Assembly (NCBI GenBank): GCA_022264855.1
Contig: JABYQU010000008.1
Location: forward strand, 744,001 to 808,000
Length of the DNA stretch: 64,000 nt
Direction of reading: 5' to 3'
Source of the DNA: Lenzites betulinus
Lineage: Eukaryota > Basidiomycota > Agaricomycetes > Polyporales > Polyporaceae
The position numbers and the translations under genes were made by a program. The notes under the pieces were generated by a model that was given only the letters and a program-made list of their open reading frames with translations, searched no databases and was not told where the DNA came from. Positions 46,184 to 57,770 of the stretch are shown one piece after another (positions within the stretch are counted from its first letter, which is position 1; every line of letters starts with the position of its first letter).

Positions 46184-46935
46184 GCGGCCTCGGGCTTCAG
46201 GCCTAAGACCTATGGTAAGCCCTCCATCCCCTCCCGCATCCTTCCTCTCGCACCCAACGCTGACTGCGTTTATTCACTGGCCGAATTGTCAACAGCTCGC
46301 TCGAATACAGTGCTTTCCTGCCGAACGGGAATCCGGACTAGTTTGGAGGTCTGATTGGCAGGTGGCCAGATCCTAGACGAACTAATGTGGTATAAGCACA
46401 TCAACTGGGCCTCAGGCCTCGTATGGGGATGAGGAAGACAGCATTGTCGATGCGAATGGGCAGATGTACCCCAGGGACGAGGAAGAGAAGTCGAAGCTAG
46501 ACGGCGCGCCGGGCAGCATCCGAGTTCCAGAGAGGGCGACGGTGGGAATGGCAGCGGGCTTGTAGCTTTGGAGGAGGGTATTAGAGCTGAACAACGGATG
46601 TATAGAGAAGATGTACACGTGCCGGGCGCGGTCTGCAAGGAGCGAGGTTAGGCTGGGTCTTGGGAACGGACGGAGCCTGGTGACGAGGTCATCTGGCCCG
46701 CCGCTCTCGCCCGCACCCACCGCATCGACTCGCGCCAATTCAGTCGCGCAGATGCCCCGCCCCACGCTGCCCCTATATAACGAACGTCCCCTCCCGTTCC
46801 CACCTCTCCTCCCCACACCCATCGTCTGCCAGTGCTCGTAGACCACATTCCCCAGGCTTGTTCACCGCATCCTGCTCCGCACCGTAGACGTTCTGCGCTA
46901 GACACACCCCCATACGCATACGCATACAAGGCACA
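46184..46935. promoter_or_regulatory. Intergenic region upstream of the Cys-rich small protein
   Basis: It holds a 3' UTR, a pyrimidine-rich promoter (CCCCTCCCGTTCCCACCTCT near 46790) and the coding-like segment 46416-46565 discussed under findings. Confidence 0.4.
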
Positions 46936-47436
46936 ATGGCTGAGGTCGCGCCCGCCACCATCGAGATCAACGACGCCTACTTCTGCCAGCACTTCAAGGA
47001 GGTCGTGAGTACACATTGTCGCGCACTGTGTGTCGAGTGGTGGGGCCGCCGCTGAGCACGCGGCGCTCGTAGTGCACCGAATGCAACTACGACGGACGGG
47101 AGGAGAACGACTCGTTCTTCGGCGTACGCCATTTCGCCTACTGCCCCGCATATATGCGCTGACATTGGGCGTGTGTGTTGGTGATACAGTTTGACACCAT
47201 GGACCGCGAGGGCATCGAGGCGCCCGCGTCCTCCCAGAACAAGGATGGGCAGTACCAGTGCAAGAAGCACGGCTCGCCCGGTACGTCACTCCTCCTGTTC
47301 AGGTTGGGGGTGTGTCGTGTGAGCATGGGCTCACCTCGTTGTGCATACAGCCTGCAACCAGTGCTACGGCTGGAAGAAGCAGATCACGCGTGCCCGTGTA
47401 GCCGCGAAGAAGGCAGGCAAGAAGTCGTCCTCATAG
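46936..47436 (+). CDS. Small Cys-rich (putative zinc-binding) protein
   Basis: Four exons: 46936-47004, 47073-47123, 47190-47280 and 47351-47436, all GT-AG and in frame, giving about 98 residues. The sequence runs YFCQHFKEVCTECNYDGREE, NDSFFGFDTMDREG, QYQCKKHGSPACNQCYGWKK and a Lys-rich tail. Cys and His are spaced as CxxC...CKKH...CxxC, which suggests one or two zinc sites. I recall similar short proteins across agaricomycetes but no known role. The basic tail is compatible with nucleic-acid contact. Confidence 0.75.
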
Positions 47437-48343
47437 GTCCCCAGTGACGCCAATTCGCGGAGGGCATTCGCAAGAACTTGAGGGGAGGAGTGGAAATGAA
47501 CTGTTGTATGATATGTTTGCGCCAGCGCCAGTGTGTGTACGAGACAAGGATGTATATGGAGGATACCGAGCGAGCAGAATAGCACCGTCATGACCAGAAC
47601 GAGGCCTCCCAGATCGAGCAACACAGAGCTAGAATCATGTTTTATTAAGTAGCATGAGCAGTCAGACGCACCCAGGGCGTTTCCTGGCAACGCGGCCTAT
47701 CCGGACCCTGTTAATTTACGCCACGATGAGCTCGATATGGCGCAAACAACGTGTGTTCCGAGAGAAAGGAGTCTTGTGCGCGCGACTGAGTACTGAGTAC
47801 TGAGTACTGATCCCGGATCCAGCGTCCCCCCGAGACAAGCCACGAGCTCCGAAGTCTCAGCCCGGCCGCACGAACAAGATCAGGGTGTCCACTGGACGTC
47901 GCCAAGTCGCGTCGCTGGCAGATGACCACGCGCAGGCTCGCACGGCACGCGCGGACACCCAATACGCATCGCGCGAATGCAATCCACCGCGCGGGGCGCT
48001 GGTTGGATCCGGGCGGGCGAGGGCGCGGAGGGCGTGGATTTGGCGGCGTGGGCACGGGGAGCACATGGCGCGCGACTCGGGGAGGAGGGGGACGTCGCTC
48101 TCGGGCGTGCCGCGCTGACTCGGAGGCGCGACGATTGGCGGCGATTGGTCAGCCGCCGTCCGTTCCTCGTCAGGTTTGTCCGCGATCTCGTCATGCTGCC
48201 GCCACCGCTTCCTGCGCTCGCCTCCGAGGTCCCCCCTCCCGGCCTGCTATATATCTTCAAGGTTCGAGTGGCTGTCGCCGCATACCTCTTCGCCTCTTAC
48301 ACCCACCTGCACCTTTTTTTTGTTCAACTCTCGTAGAAGCGCG
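47437..48343. promoter_or_regulatory. Upstream region of cystathionine gamma-lyase
   Basis: No gene is seen. It includes a threefold repeat of the octamer TGAGTACT at about 47785-47810 and a strongly GC-rich promoter. A TATA-like CTATATATC lies at 48247-48255, about 90 bp before the ATG. Confidence 0.5.
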
Positions 48344-49813
48344 ATGACGCCCGCGATCTTGGACGGAAACGGAACGGCCGCGACCTCGAACGGCCACCTC
48401 AACGGCGCCGCGAAAAAGCCCGCGCACGACGGGTTCGGGACGCGCGCCATCCACGCTGGCTCGGAGGCCAACGAGGAGACGGGCGCGGTCATCCCGCCCA
48501 TCTCCCTCAGCACCACGTACAAGCAGCACGGGATCGGGAACCACAAGGTGCGTCTATCACGTACAACTCCGTGCGACATGGCATGGGTGCAGAGGGGCTG
48601 ACACACCGCGACAGGGCTTCGAGTACTCGCGCTCCGGGAACCCGAACCGCAATGCATTCGAGACGACGCTCGCGGCGCTCGAGGCCGGGGGCGCACACGC
48701 GCTCGCGTTCGCGTCTGGCTCCGCGACGACCGCGACGGTGCTGCAGTCGCTCGGGCCGAACGCGCACATCATCAGCGTGAACGACGTCTACGGCGGCACG
48801 TTCCGCTACATGCGCCGCGTCGCGGCGGATCTCCAGGGGCTCGAGACCACGTTCGTCGACCTCGAGAACGCGGACGACGACACCCTCCGCGCCGCGTTCC
48901 GGCCAAACACCAAGGTGCGTCTCTCTCCCCTCCGCCTCGCACGGGCGCTCCGCCAAACTGACGGTACCGCCAGCTCATCTGGATAGAGTCCCCGACGAAC
49001 CCGACGCTCCGGCTCATCGACATCCCGCGCATCGTCGCATTCGCGCGCGAGGCACCCTCGACCCCCCTCGTGCTCGTCGACAACACCTTCCTCTCGCCCT
49101 TCTACGCGTCCCCGCTCCTGCAGGGCGCGGACATCGTCCTGCACTCGCTCACCAAGTACGTGAACGGGCACTCGGACGTCGTCATGGGCGCGCTCGTGCT
49201 CCCCGCGCACCACGCCGCGCTCGCCACCAAACTCCGCTTCCTGCAGAACGCCACGGGCGCCGTGCCGAGCGCGTACGACTGCTGGCTCGCGCAGCGCGGC
49301 GCGAAGACGCTGCACCTGCGCATGCGCGCGCACGGCACGAACGCGCTCGCCGTCGCGCGCGCGCTCGAGCGCTCGCCGCACGTGCTGGAGGTGATCTACC
49401 CCGGGCTCGCGAGCCACCCGCGCAACGACCTCGCGTACCGCGCGCTCTCGCCGCACGCGCGCGCGTTCGTCGATCGGTATGTGCGCGAGCACGGGGACGC
49501 GGCGGGCGGGTTCCCGTACGGGGGCATGGTGACGTTCCGCATTCGCGGCGGGCGCGCGGAGGCGGAGCGGTTTTTGACGGCGACGAGGCTGTTCACGCTC
49601 GCGGAGAGCTTGGGAGGGGTGGAGAGTCTGGCGGAGCACCCGGCGATGATGACGCATGGGAGCATCCCGCCGGAGGAGCGCGCGCTGCTGGGCATTGGCG
49701 ATAACCTCGTCCGGCTATCGGTGGGCGTCGAGGATGAGGAGGATCTGGTCGCGGACGTCGAGCAGGCGCTGGAGGCCGCTGCGGCACTCTCGGCGTCGAC
49801 ACCGTCTGCGTGA
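48344..49813 (+). CDS. CYS3: Cystathionine gamma-lyase
   Basis: PLP enzyme of reverse transsulfuration: cystathionine to cysteine, 2-oxobutyrate and ammonia. Exons 48344-48547, 48615-48914 and 48974-49813 give about 447 residues. Motifs: GFGTRAIHAGSE, PPISLSTTYKQ, FEYSRSGNPNRNAFE, AFASGSATT, ISVNDVYGGTFRYM and ESPTNPTLRLIDI, then VDNTFLSPFYASPLLQGADI. The PLP lysine is in HSLTKYVNGHSDVVMGA. The C-terminal SLGGVESLAEHPAMMTHGSI with NLVRLSVGVEDEEDLVADVE is typical of the lyase rather than the synthase. The start follows a short leader with no earlier in-frame conservation. Confidence 0.95.
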
Positions 49814-49911
49814 GGTTGCGGTGGGAACGCACATTTCAGGGGACTCAGCGACGTTTGGGTAGAAGCGAGGTGGCCGTGCTTATTACGGACGGATACCTAG
49901 GCCTGTACGAT

Positions 49912-50203
49912 TCATAGAGCACAAGAAGCAGTTTTGGATACCACTCCCACGATATGGTCCGAGAGTATCCAGCCATGCTCGTCCGTCCCGACTTCCAGGC
50001 ACTTCTCCACCCACGTCTGTAAGCGTGCATATATGCGCGGTCGGCGTGAAGTTTAAGTACAGAATACGCAACGCTACCTCGAACTCTTCGCCCTGCAGCT
50101 CGTTCACCAGCTTGTCAAGATGCCGCAGGCGGTCGTGCTCTCGCGTGGGGTCTGCGTCGTAGAACCGGGCGGTGAGAGTGTTGAGCTTCTCAGGTGTAGC
50201 CAT
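49912..50203 (-). CDS. 76-residue conserved-looking small protein, function unknown
   Basis: Two exons with an intron of about 60 nt (GAG|GTAGCG...CTTACAG|ACG) give MATPEKLNTLTARFYDADPT, then a charged helix (HDRLRHLDKLVNELQGEEFE) and TWVEKCLEVGTDEHGWILSD before the stop at 49914-49912. Splicing yields a compact amphipathic protein. Without splicing the frame continues less plausibly to 49883. No domain is recognised. It converges with cystathionine gamma-lyase, about 100 bp apart. Confidence 0.5.
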
Positions 50204-50969
50204 GATATCTATCTATAATCCCGGGGCTTCAGGCAGGAACTTGAGCTTTTATCGTCGCTCGCCATACCTTGAGCAGACACTTGGCCGAAACACTTCCGGC
50301 ATCGGTGCACGTACTAGTACCAAAAAACGATGCGGTAGACATGTCAATCATGCCGTGTGCGAGTGCGTCGTGCCGAGTCCTTCCAGGAGGGTGTATTGAT
50401 TCCGTTAGGCGGTACCCCTTTAACGTTGGGTCGTCTGGCGAAAATCCCTCCAGTGCACCGGCGACCAGTTCAAGATCTTGGCAAGACGTATACGGTCAAG
50501 TTGGTGTCACACTTACGACGGAGCTGCGGTACTGGGATTTGGTGCCAGTGCTAGTGAATGCTCGCGCTAAAAACTCCTAGCGTTCCTGTAGCCTGCTGGA
50601 CCTTGGCGGGCGATTGGGTGGGTGGACAGTCCCGAAGGCGTAAGAGTGACTAGCAATGGCAGTCAACGAGTCTGGTCAGCAATTAATGCATGCACGACAG
50701 AATACACTCGCTTCAACTTGCCTTGTCAAACTTACGCATGCCACGGTGCATGCCGGGCGTGGTGCTGGCAATATCTGCGGTCAACCCATTGGAAGTCACG
50801 TACGAGTCCACGTTTATAATACGTGAAATTTGGGCAACCAAGTTTCGCTTTGGTTTGAAATACGGAGATAGATCTGAAAGGAGTACCATACAACCACGGG
50901 ACCGTCGATCCCAAGCTTCGACGCTGTCAGCCGTACTGCGATGTGGCGGTGAGTGACGAGAGCAAAAAG
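50204..50969. other. Gene-free stretch of 766 bp
   Basis: No gene is seen. A T-run terminator for the tRNA lies at its right edge. Confidence 0.4.
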
Positions 50970-51054
50970 TGTCCCAGGGAGGATTCGAGCCTCCGTCTTC
51001 ACGGATCTGCGGGTGTGCCACAACGTGATGATCTAACCACTAATCGACAAGGAC
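50970..51054 (-). tRNA. tRNA-His (GTG) with a 13-nt intron
   Basis: On minus the cloverleaf starts GTCCTTG (acceptor), with D-arm GAT...ATC and anticodon stem TCACG/CGTGA. The loop is TTGTGG|intron|C, giving anticodon GTG. The intron CACACCCGCAGAT is inserted after position 37, the usual place. T-arm is GGAGG/CCTCC with loop CTCGAAT; discriminator A is base 50970. A TTTTT terminator lies at 50967-50963. Deviations: one mismatch (T:T) and one G:U-type pair in the acceptor, and C instead of T at the start of the T loop. Confidence 0.8.
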
Positions 51055-52224
51055 CGGAAGTAGTAGCAGCATGTGATGGCCATGATCTACAAAGGTAGCG
51101 TGCGCCAAATTCAAGAGACCGCCGACCACCGTTGCTTCAAAAGCTTTGGGTACGTTCAGGTCATTCCACTGACCATCAGGATCGTTCAGCAGCGGTGGAA
51201 TGTAATCAACCTACGCCACAAGCGGGTGATGTTCAGTACGCGACTGCTCACACAACCGACAAATTCAGCTGACGTTCGATCTGCTTCTTGGTCATTCCAA
51301 CGCGCGAGGCTCCTGCCCCATCGAGAACCTCCTTTAGGCGGACATATGCCATTGATATAGGAGTTGAAATCGCTCGAGCGCGCGCGCGACATTCGAGCCC
51401 GTTCGGGCACATTCGTCAGAACGCTGCAGAGGCCCATAATGCCAATGACAGCGCTGATCACTCAGCAGCACAGGCTGAACGAGCGACGCGATAGATCGAG
51501 GTCGCGTACCGACCAGGCGCCACAGCGTGTGTAGGAAAGAGTTTCCGCGAAAGGAAAGGCACGGGGTTAATGTTGTCTGCAGACTGGGGCGCGGAGAAGC
51601 GCGAACAGCGCGAGGCCATGTGAGGCCCGCGCGCGGAGCCTGAGGTTGCCACTCAACGCCGAAGCGTCTGGGTGCACGGGCGCGAGAGCGGTTGCGACGC
51701 GGGACTCGAGAGGGCCGGCGAGGAAGCAGCGCGCAGGCAGCGGGGGCCTAGAGAACGTTCAGGCGGGACGGACGAGAGAACGCGAGGACGGATTTGGGCG
51801 GGTGCGCGGGAGGGACGAGAGAATCCTGCCGGATGCGGAAGGCGCGCGTGCGCGGTCCGGGACTGGTCCAAGATCGCTCGTCCGGAATGACGACAGAGCG
51901 CCGGCGCACGCGTCCGGGCCCGCGCGAGGGGGCCCACACTGGGGCTCGCGGCCTAGGGGCGCGCTGCAGGACTGTGGGAGACGCGAGGCGAGCACGGGTA
52001 GGGGGGCGGTGATGGCGGGGGCGTCGGCGGAATAGGGAGTGGAGAGGACGAGGAGCTGGGGGTGGATGGAGGAGAGAATGCGGAGGGACGGACATCGAGC
52101 CCATCGAGGGCAGAACCTCTCACGACGTTCTTGACACTGTTCCTCTCGATTAGACGCTCGATCGTGCTATAAAACCCACCGCGTCCGTCCCCTCACCATC
52201 CTCCACCACTCTCCATCATCTTGC
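51055..52224. promoter_or_regulatory. Long GC-rich upstream region of the PST2-like gene
   Basis: 1.17 kb without a supportable gene. 51600-52080 is very GC-rich, with long open frames on several strands that show no motif and are treated as composition artefacts. A CTATAAAA box at 52166-52173 lies about 55 bp before the ATG. Confidence 0.5.
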
Positions 52225-53196
52225 ATGTGCTTCCCCGGAAAGCGCACTAAGAAGAACCTCTCCGACGACATCGAACGTCCCGCCAAAGCCACCACCCCCG
52301 CCGCACCCGCTACCAAAGCCGCCCCTAAATCAGCCATGTCTTCCCCCAAGGTCGCCATCATCATCTACTCCATGTACGGCCATATCGCCAAGTGTACGTC
52401 CACCCACCTGCACGGATCCCAGACCGTACTCACCGCACCCGCATATACAGTGGCTGAGAGCGTGAAGGCCGGTATCACCGCCGCCGGAGGCTCCGCGACG
52501 ATCTACCAGTGCGTCCTGTCCAGTCCCGCGCCGCTGTATTCCCATGCTGACCCCCGCGCCCGCCATCCAGGATCGCGGAGACGCTCCCCGCGGACGTCCT
52601 CACGAAGATGCACGCGCCGGCCAAGCCCGCGTACCCGATCCTCGAGCCGACGGACCTCCCCCAGTTCGACGCCTTCGTGCTCGGCATCCCGACCCGTTAC
52701 GGGAACTTCCCCGCGCAGTGGAAGGCGTTCTGGGACGCCACCGGCGGCCTCTGGGGCTCCGGCGCGCTCAGCGGCAAGTACGTGTCCACGTTCGTGTCGA
52801 GCGCGTCCCCCGGCGGTGGCCAGGAGTCGACCGTGCTCGCCGCAATCTCGACCTTCGTCCACCACGGCATGATCTTCGTCCCCCTCGGGTACGCCAAGGC
52901 CTTCGGCCAGCTCACGAACGTCTCCGAGGTCCGCGGTGGTGAGTACCCTTCTCGCGTGATTGATGGATGCGCGCGGATGAGCACGGAAGGCGCATATATG
53001 CGCCATCCTGGCTCGCCGCGCGTAGCTATTCGGGTGTCTTGTGAGCGGGTTGCTGATTGCGCACACAGGCTCTCCTTGGGGCGCCGGAACCTTCGCTGCC
53101 GGCGACGGCTCGCGCCAGCCCTCCGCGCTCGAGCTCGAGGTTGCGGAGATCCAGGGCAAGCACTTCTGGGACACCGTCAGCAAGGTCAAGTTCTAA
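52225..53196 (+). CDS. Flavodoxin-like NAD(P)H:quinone oxidoreductase (PST2/WrbA type)
   Basis: A two-electron quinone reductase of the eisosome-associated Pst2/Rfs1/Ycp4 group. Exons 52225-52393, 52451-52508, 52571-52938 and 53069-53196, all in frame. The N-terminal extension [15 protein letters not shown] has a Cys2 that could be acylated. It is followed by [15 protein letters not shown] (FMN phosphate loop), [39 protein letters not shown] and a C-terminal [20 protein letters not shown] with [16 protein letters not shown]. All WrbA signature segments are present. Confidence 0.93.
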
Positions 53197-54884
53197 ATAT
53201 ACGCACCGCTCTTGCCTGCCTGCCTGGACGATATGCGCCTGGCTCTGAAGCTGCAGTAGAGACGTCGTCAGAATGTACATAATACCAAGTTCTCGGAATG
53301 TTACGGTTGTCATCTCGTCTCGTCTCGTGCCCGCGCCTTACTTGGATTCACATTCTCGCGCGTACTGCAGCTCGGAAATACGGCGCACTCCGGTCACATC
53401 GATGGTTTAGTTCGGGGGCTGTATGCGCCCGTACCTCTTCGAAGTGCTTCTCGAGCCTTCGCATTCCATCAGCTCGCGGGTCCTCTGGATTATCTGTGGA
53501 ACATCAGGAACGCGCATTATAAAGTACGCACGTCAATTGCAGCGCCATCCTCATGCCTATCTCGTCGACATCGTTGATGGGGTGCGGTCAGATGAACCCG
53601 TTTGATGACGCCAATCTTGAATTCGAGCGCGAGCACGGGCAGGTGAGGGGCCTGGGCCGCGCTGAGTCTCGACGACTCGCGACTGTAAGTACAGATAGCT
53701 GAGATAAGTGGGACGTCTGTGGGCAGGGAAGCTCGAGGGGTCCGTGACCGAGGATGCGGTGACCTGAAGCGGACGCTGTCGTGCTTGTGAGCGTGCGTTG
53801 TGCGGGCTATTCTAGGACGGCACGCGGCGGGGTTATTCTTGAGCTTGAATTCCAGGACGGCGTGCTAGAAATGCGGTGGTGTTCCTCGGATAGCGTGCGA
53901 GGATCCACGTGAGCGTGTTCTGTGCTGCGAGATGTCAAATTCGGCGGGCCGTCGCGGCTCGCCGGTGGGGTGAAAGTGCGGCGTTCGAACTTCCATTAGC
54001 TTGTGTGGCGTCAGGGTACGTTCGGGCCTAGAGTATGTCGTGGAAGAAGCGAGGATCGCGCGATAGTGCTCTTTGTCGGGGAGGAGCGCGCCAAGCGTGC
54101 GCTGGAGAAGGCTCGGGGCGGTGTCAGTGAGCTGTTATCTCATTCAAATTTCATGCTCATGTATCTGGATACCTCGAGGCTCGCTAGACCTGTGCAGAGC
54201 AGAGGTTGACGGAAGGCTGCCTGGGCGGGTGGTAACGTCAGAGCCTCGCGATCGGAGGCGGACAGCAAGAGAGCTACCCAGATACTGCCACAGGCCCAGA
54301 GTCGGCTTGAAGTCAGCCACAAGATAAGCACGTTTCTCGGGACGTATACAGAGGAAAATGCAGGAGTTCATCGTACAGATTGAGAGAGAGAAGAGGGAGG
54401 AGGGAAGCACTTGCGCGTCGACTGCGAGCGGTGGCGGGAGAATAGACGCCTTTCGCCGCGTGCACGTGCACGACGCGTCGCGCGTCGGCATCATTAATGT
54501 TGGGATGTGGCGCCCGCCCGCCACAGCGGCGGCGTGGTGGCGTCAGCCGCCTTCACCTCCTGGCCTCGTCCTCGGCGGCACTCCGCCCTGCATATCGCAG
54601 ACGATCCCAGGAGCGCAGACGGATCACAGCAGCGTGGGATCGCCGCTCCGTATCGCCCCAGAGAGCGCATGGCGATGTGGTGGCGGCGGTGCACGCCCCC
54701 GGGACGGTCAGCCCCAGGGACCTCCGCGGAGACAGTCATCTGCGCGCGGACGGAGGCTAGAAGCGGCGGACAATAGGTCAGAAGCCCCGTCCGTATTTGT
54801 GCCACAATGGGGCTGACCGGAATGCCGCAGCGGAGCGGAGTGCGAACTGCGGTCGGTGGGTATATAATGCGCGGAGGACAGCCT
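53197..54884. other. Gene-free stretch of about 1.7 kb
   Basis: No gene is seen on either strand. The right part (54500-54880) is GC-rich and ends with a TATA-like GGGTATATAATGCG at about 54857-54870, just ahead of the tandem array. Confidence 0.4.
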
Positions 54885-57770
54885 CTCGCCCCGGGACGCT
54901 CCTTGTCTTCCCCCACCTCAATCCCCCCCGCGTCTCTGCGACGCTCGCTCCCCACTCTCTTTTGCAGGCCCCTGGAGGCGTCTTCCAGCCCCGCTCACCG
55001 CTACTTGGACCTGGAAGCCGCGATCAGCGGCGGTTCGCCATCGCATGGCTTCGCGTCCGACGCCACCATCCTGGAGGCTCCCCTCCTCAGCGCCGTCGAT
55101 ACCTCCTTCGACGTAGAGGCCCTGGGGATGTGCCACGAGGCCGACGCCACCGCTCGTCGTCGCCCAAGTCACGACGCCACATCCGACGTACGTCTCCTTT
55201 CCGACTCCGAGTCAGCCTCCTCGCTCAAGATGGACATTAGCAGACGTGCTAAACGGTGCGCTCGCTCCCGCCGGGTGGCCAGCCTCAAGTTGGCCCCCGC
55301 TAGCGTTGTCGCATGGCATCAACATCGACAAGGCTAAGGACACGATGACCACGGCCAGCTTCAAATTACTCTCGCGCGGACGCGCCCGTCGGGGTCGTTC
55401 AATGCCTCCGAAGACTACGGCGACGGATCCGGCCATCACGTTATCGATGTCCTCTGGTGTCATAGGACCTCGCACCACCTGATCGGTGCCCCATTGTGGC
55501 CGAACTGCCAGTGCAGGTGGCGTCACGACCGAGAGGCCCCCCATCCCCATACGCGATCGCACGCGGTGGCGCCAGGGCACACGGAAGGAAATGACCACTG
55601 CACCCGTATATGGAATATGAGATCGAGCATCAAGAGACTGGACAGGGGACGGGCCGATGGGATACCGCAAGCACGTCGAGGATGTGAGCATGGCTGTGGT
55701 GGTTCACTGCTCCAGACAAGGGCGACCGTCAGAAGGTCATAGCCTCAGTACCGTCTACGCCCTTCCATCTGGATGTAGGAGAATCAACCAATGGTCAATG
55801 CGAAGCAGCTCCGACGTCGCATGCGAGGGGAACAACATCAAGATCGAGCCGACGCGCGGGATGCCCGCGGTCTTCACCCCCTTGGAATCGCCCCTTGTCT
55901 CGTCGCCGCTTTCGCCTCCGTCGCTGTTGGCCTCCGGGGGCGTCTTCCGACCCCGGATGCCGCTACTTTGCTCGGGAAGCCGCCATCTGCGACCGCGCAC
56001 CAACACATATCTTCGCGCTCCCATCATCGTCGCAGGTTCAAGTTATCTCTGCGCGCCGCCGGTTCCTCCTTTGATAGCGTTGCCCTGAAGGCGTGCTACA
56101 GGGTTACCGCCACCGGTAATCATTGCCCAAGCCACGACGCCACGCTAGACGTACGTCTTCTTCATGAGGTCGCGTCGCTGATGAAGGACAATCATAGATG
56201 AGCCAAACGGGTGCGCTCGCCCCCACCGGGTGGCCAGCCTCAAGTTGGCTCCCGGCTCGCGCTGTCGCATGGTATCAACATCGCCCAGGCCACGGACATG
56301 GCCACGGCGGTCTTCAAGTTGCTCCTGCCCCTGCGCGCCTGCCGGCATAGCTGAATGCCCTGAAGGACTATGGCGGCGGATCTGGCCAGTACCGTGGGAT
56401 GGCGTGACACACCAATGCGACAATGTGGCCAACCGGTCTACTACCAGTGCGGGTGGCGTCACAACAGTGAGGGATCGCCTCCCCATACGCAAACGCACGC
56501 GGTGGCGCAGGACACACGGAGGGAACTGCCCATGGCGCCGGTATATGGAATATTACTATGACATGGGAATCAAGCTACCGTGACTGGACACAGGACGGGC
56601 CAATGGGACACCGCAAGCACGTCGGGGATGCGAGCATGACTGCGGTGGTGCTCGCTACTCCAGACAAGGGCGACCGTCAGAAGGCTATTGCCTCAGTACC
56701 GTCTACGCCCTTCCAGCTGGATGTGGGAGAACCAATCGTTGGTCAATGCGAAGCAGCTCCGGCGTGGTACGCAAGAGGAACGAGATCAAGACCCCGGAAC
56801 GCTCCCTGTCTACTCCCCCTTGGAATGTTCCCTTATCTCGTCGCCTGTTCCGCCATCGTCCCTATTACTAGCCCCTGGAGGCGTTTAAGGGCCTTGGCTG
56901 CCGCTACTTTTCCGGCAAGCTCCCATCTGCGACGGTGCACTATCGCATGGCTTCGCGCCCCCCACCATCGTCGCTGTTTATCTCCTGACGTCGTCGGCCC
57001 CTCCTTTGACCTCGACGCCCTGAAGGACCTGTTGTTATTGCCTAAGCTACGCCGCCACATCTGTACGTCGTCATCACAAGGCCTCGTCGCTGATGTCGGA
57101 CAATCACAGATGAGCCAAACGGGTGCGCTCGCCCCCACCGGGTGGCCAGCCTCAAGTTGGCCCCCGCTCAGTGCCCTATCACAGGGCTTCGACATCGAGC
57201 CTACGAACATCGCTACGGCCCGGGTCAGCTTCAAGTTACTCTTGCGCCGACGCGCCTGCCGACTGGGGACACTGTTCATGCCGTTAAGGACTACAAGGAC
57301 GGACTTGGCCATCAAGTATCGACGCTGCCTGGTACCGTGGCCCTTCGCGGCCCCCGACCCATGTGACGTCTTAGCCGAACTTGAACGGTCTGATACCAGT
57401 GCGCCGGGCCGCGTCAAGAGTGACGGGTCGCCCAATCCATGGAATATGAGACTGCGCCGACGCGGGAAGACACACGGAAGTGATCGACTACTGCCCTCGT
57501 ATATGGAATCTTATATCGGGAATCAAGCAAATGGACATGACACGGCCTGATGGACTACCGCATGCACGTCCGGGCTGCGAGCGTGGCTGCGGTGGTTCAC
57601 TACTCCAGACAAGGGCGACCGTCAGAAGGCTACTGCCTTCGTACCGTCTACGCCCTTCCATCTGGATGTAGGAGGACCAGCCGTTGGCCAATGCAAAGCA
57701 GCTCGGACGTCGTATGCAAGTCACACAACATCAAGACCAAGCCGGGTGCCACTGGGGACGCTGTATGACA
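54885..57770. repeat. Three degenerate tandem units of about 945 bp
   Basis: Anchors recur at regular spacing. TCCAGACAAGGGCGACCGTC is at about 55711, 56659 and 57604 (steps 948 and 945). GTCTACGCCCTTCCA is at about 55754, 56700 and 57647. GGGTGGCCAGCCTCAAGTTGG is at about 55273, 56228 and 57140. Unit 1 begins near 54885 (CCGGGACGCTCC...) and a partial last unit ends near 57770. Copies have diverged by substitutions and indels. One frame shares residues between copies ([S/T]SFDxxAL; PSHDATxDVRLL in units 1 and 2), which suggests descent from a duplicated coding sequence, but every copy is broken. Confidence 0.75.

Noticed and set aside
51646..52035. Long overlapping open frames on several strands of the GC-rich region
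   Set aside because: Arg/Ala/Pro-rich translations on every frame indicate high GC composition, not coding; no motif.
54807..55337. 176-codon plus frame in tandem unit 1 as a functional gene
   Set aside because: The corresponding frame is broken in units 2 and 3 and matches no known family; treated as a degenerate repeat.
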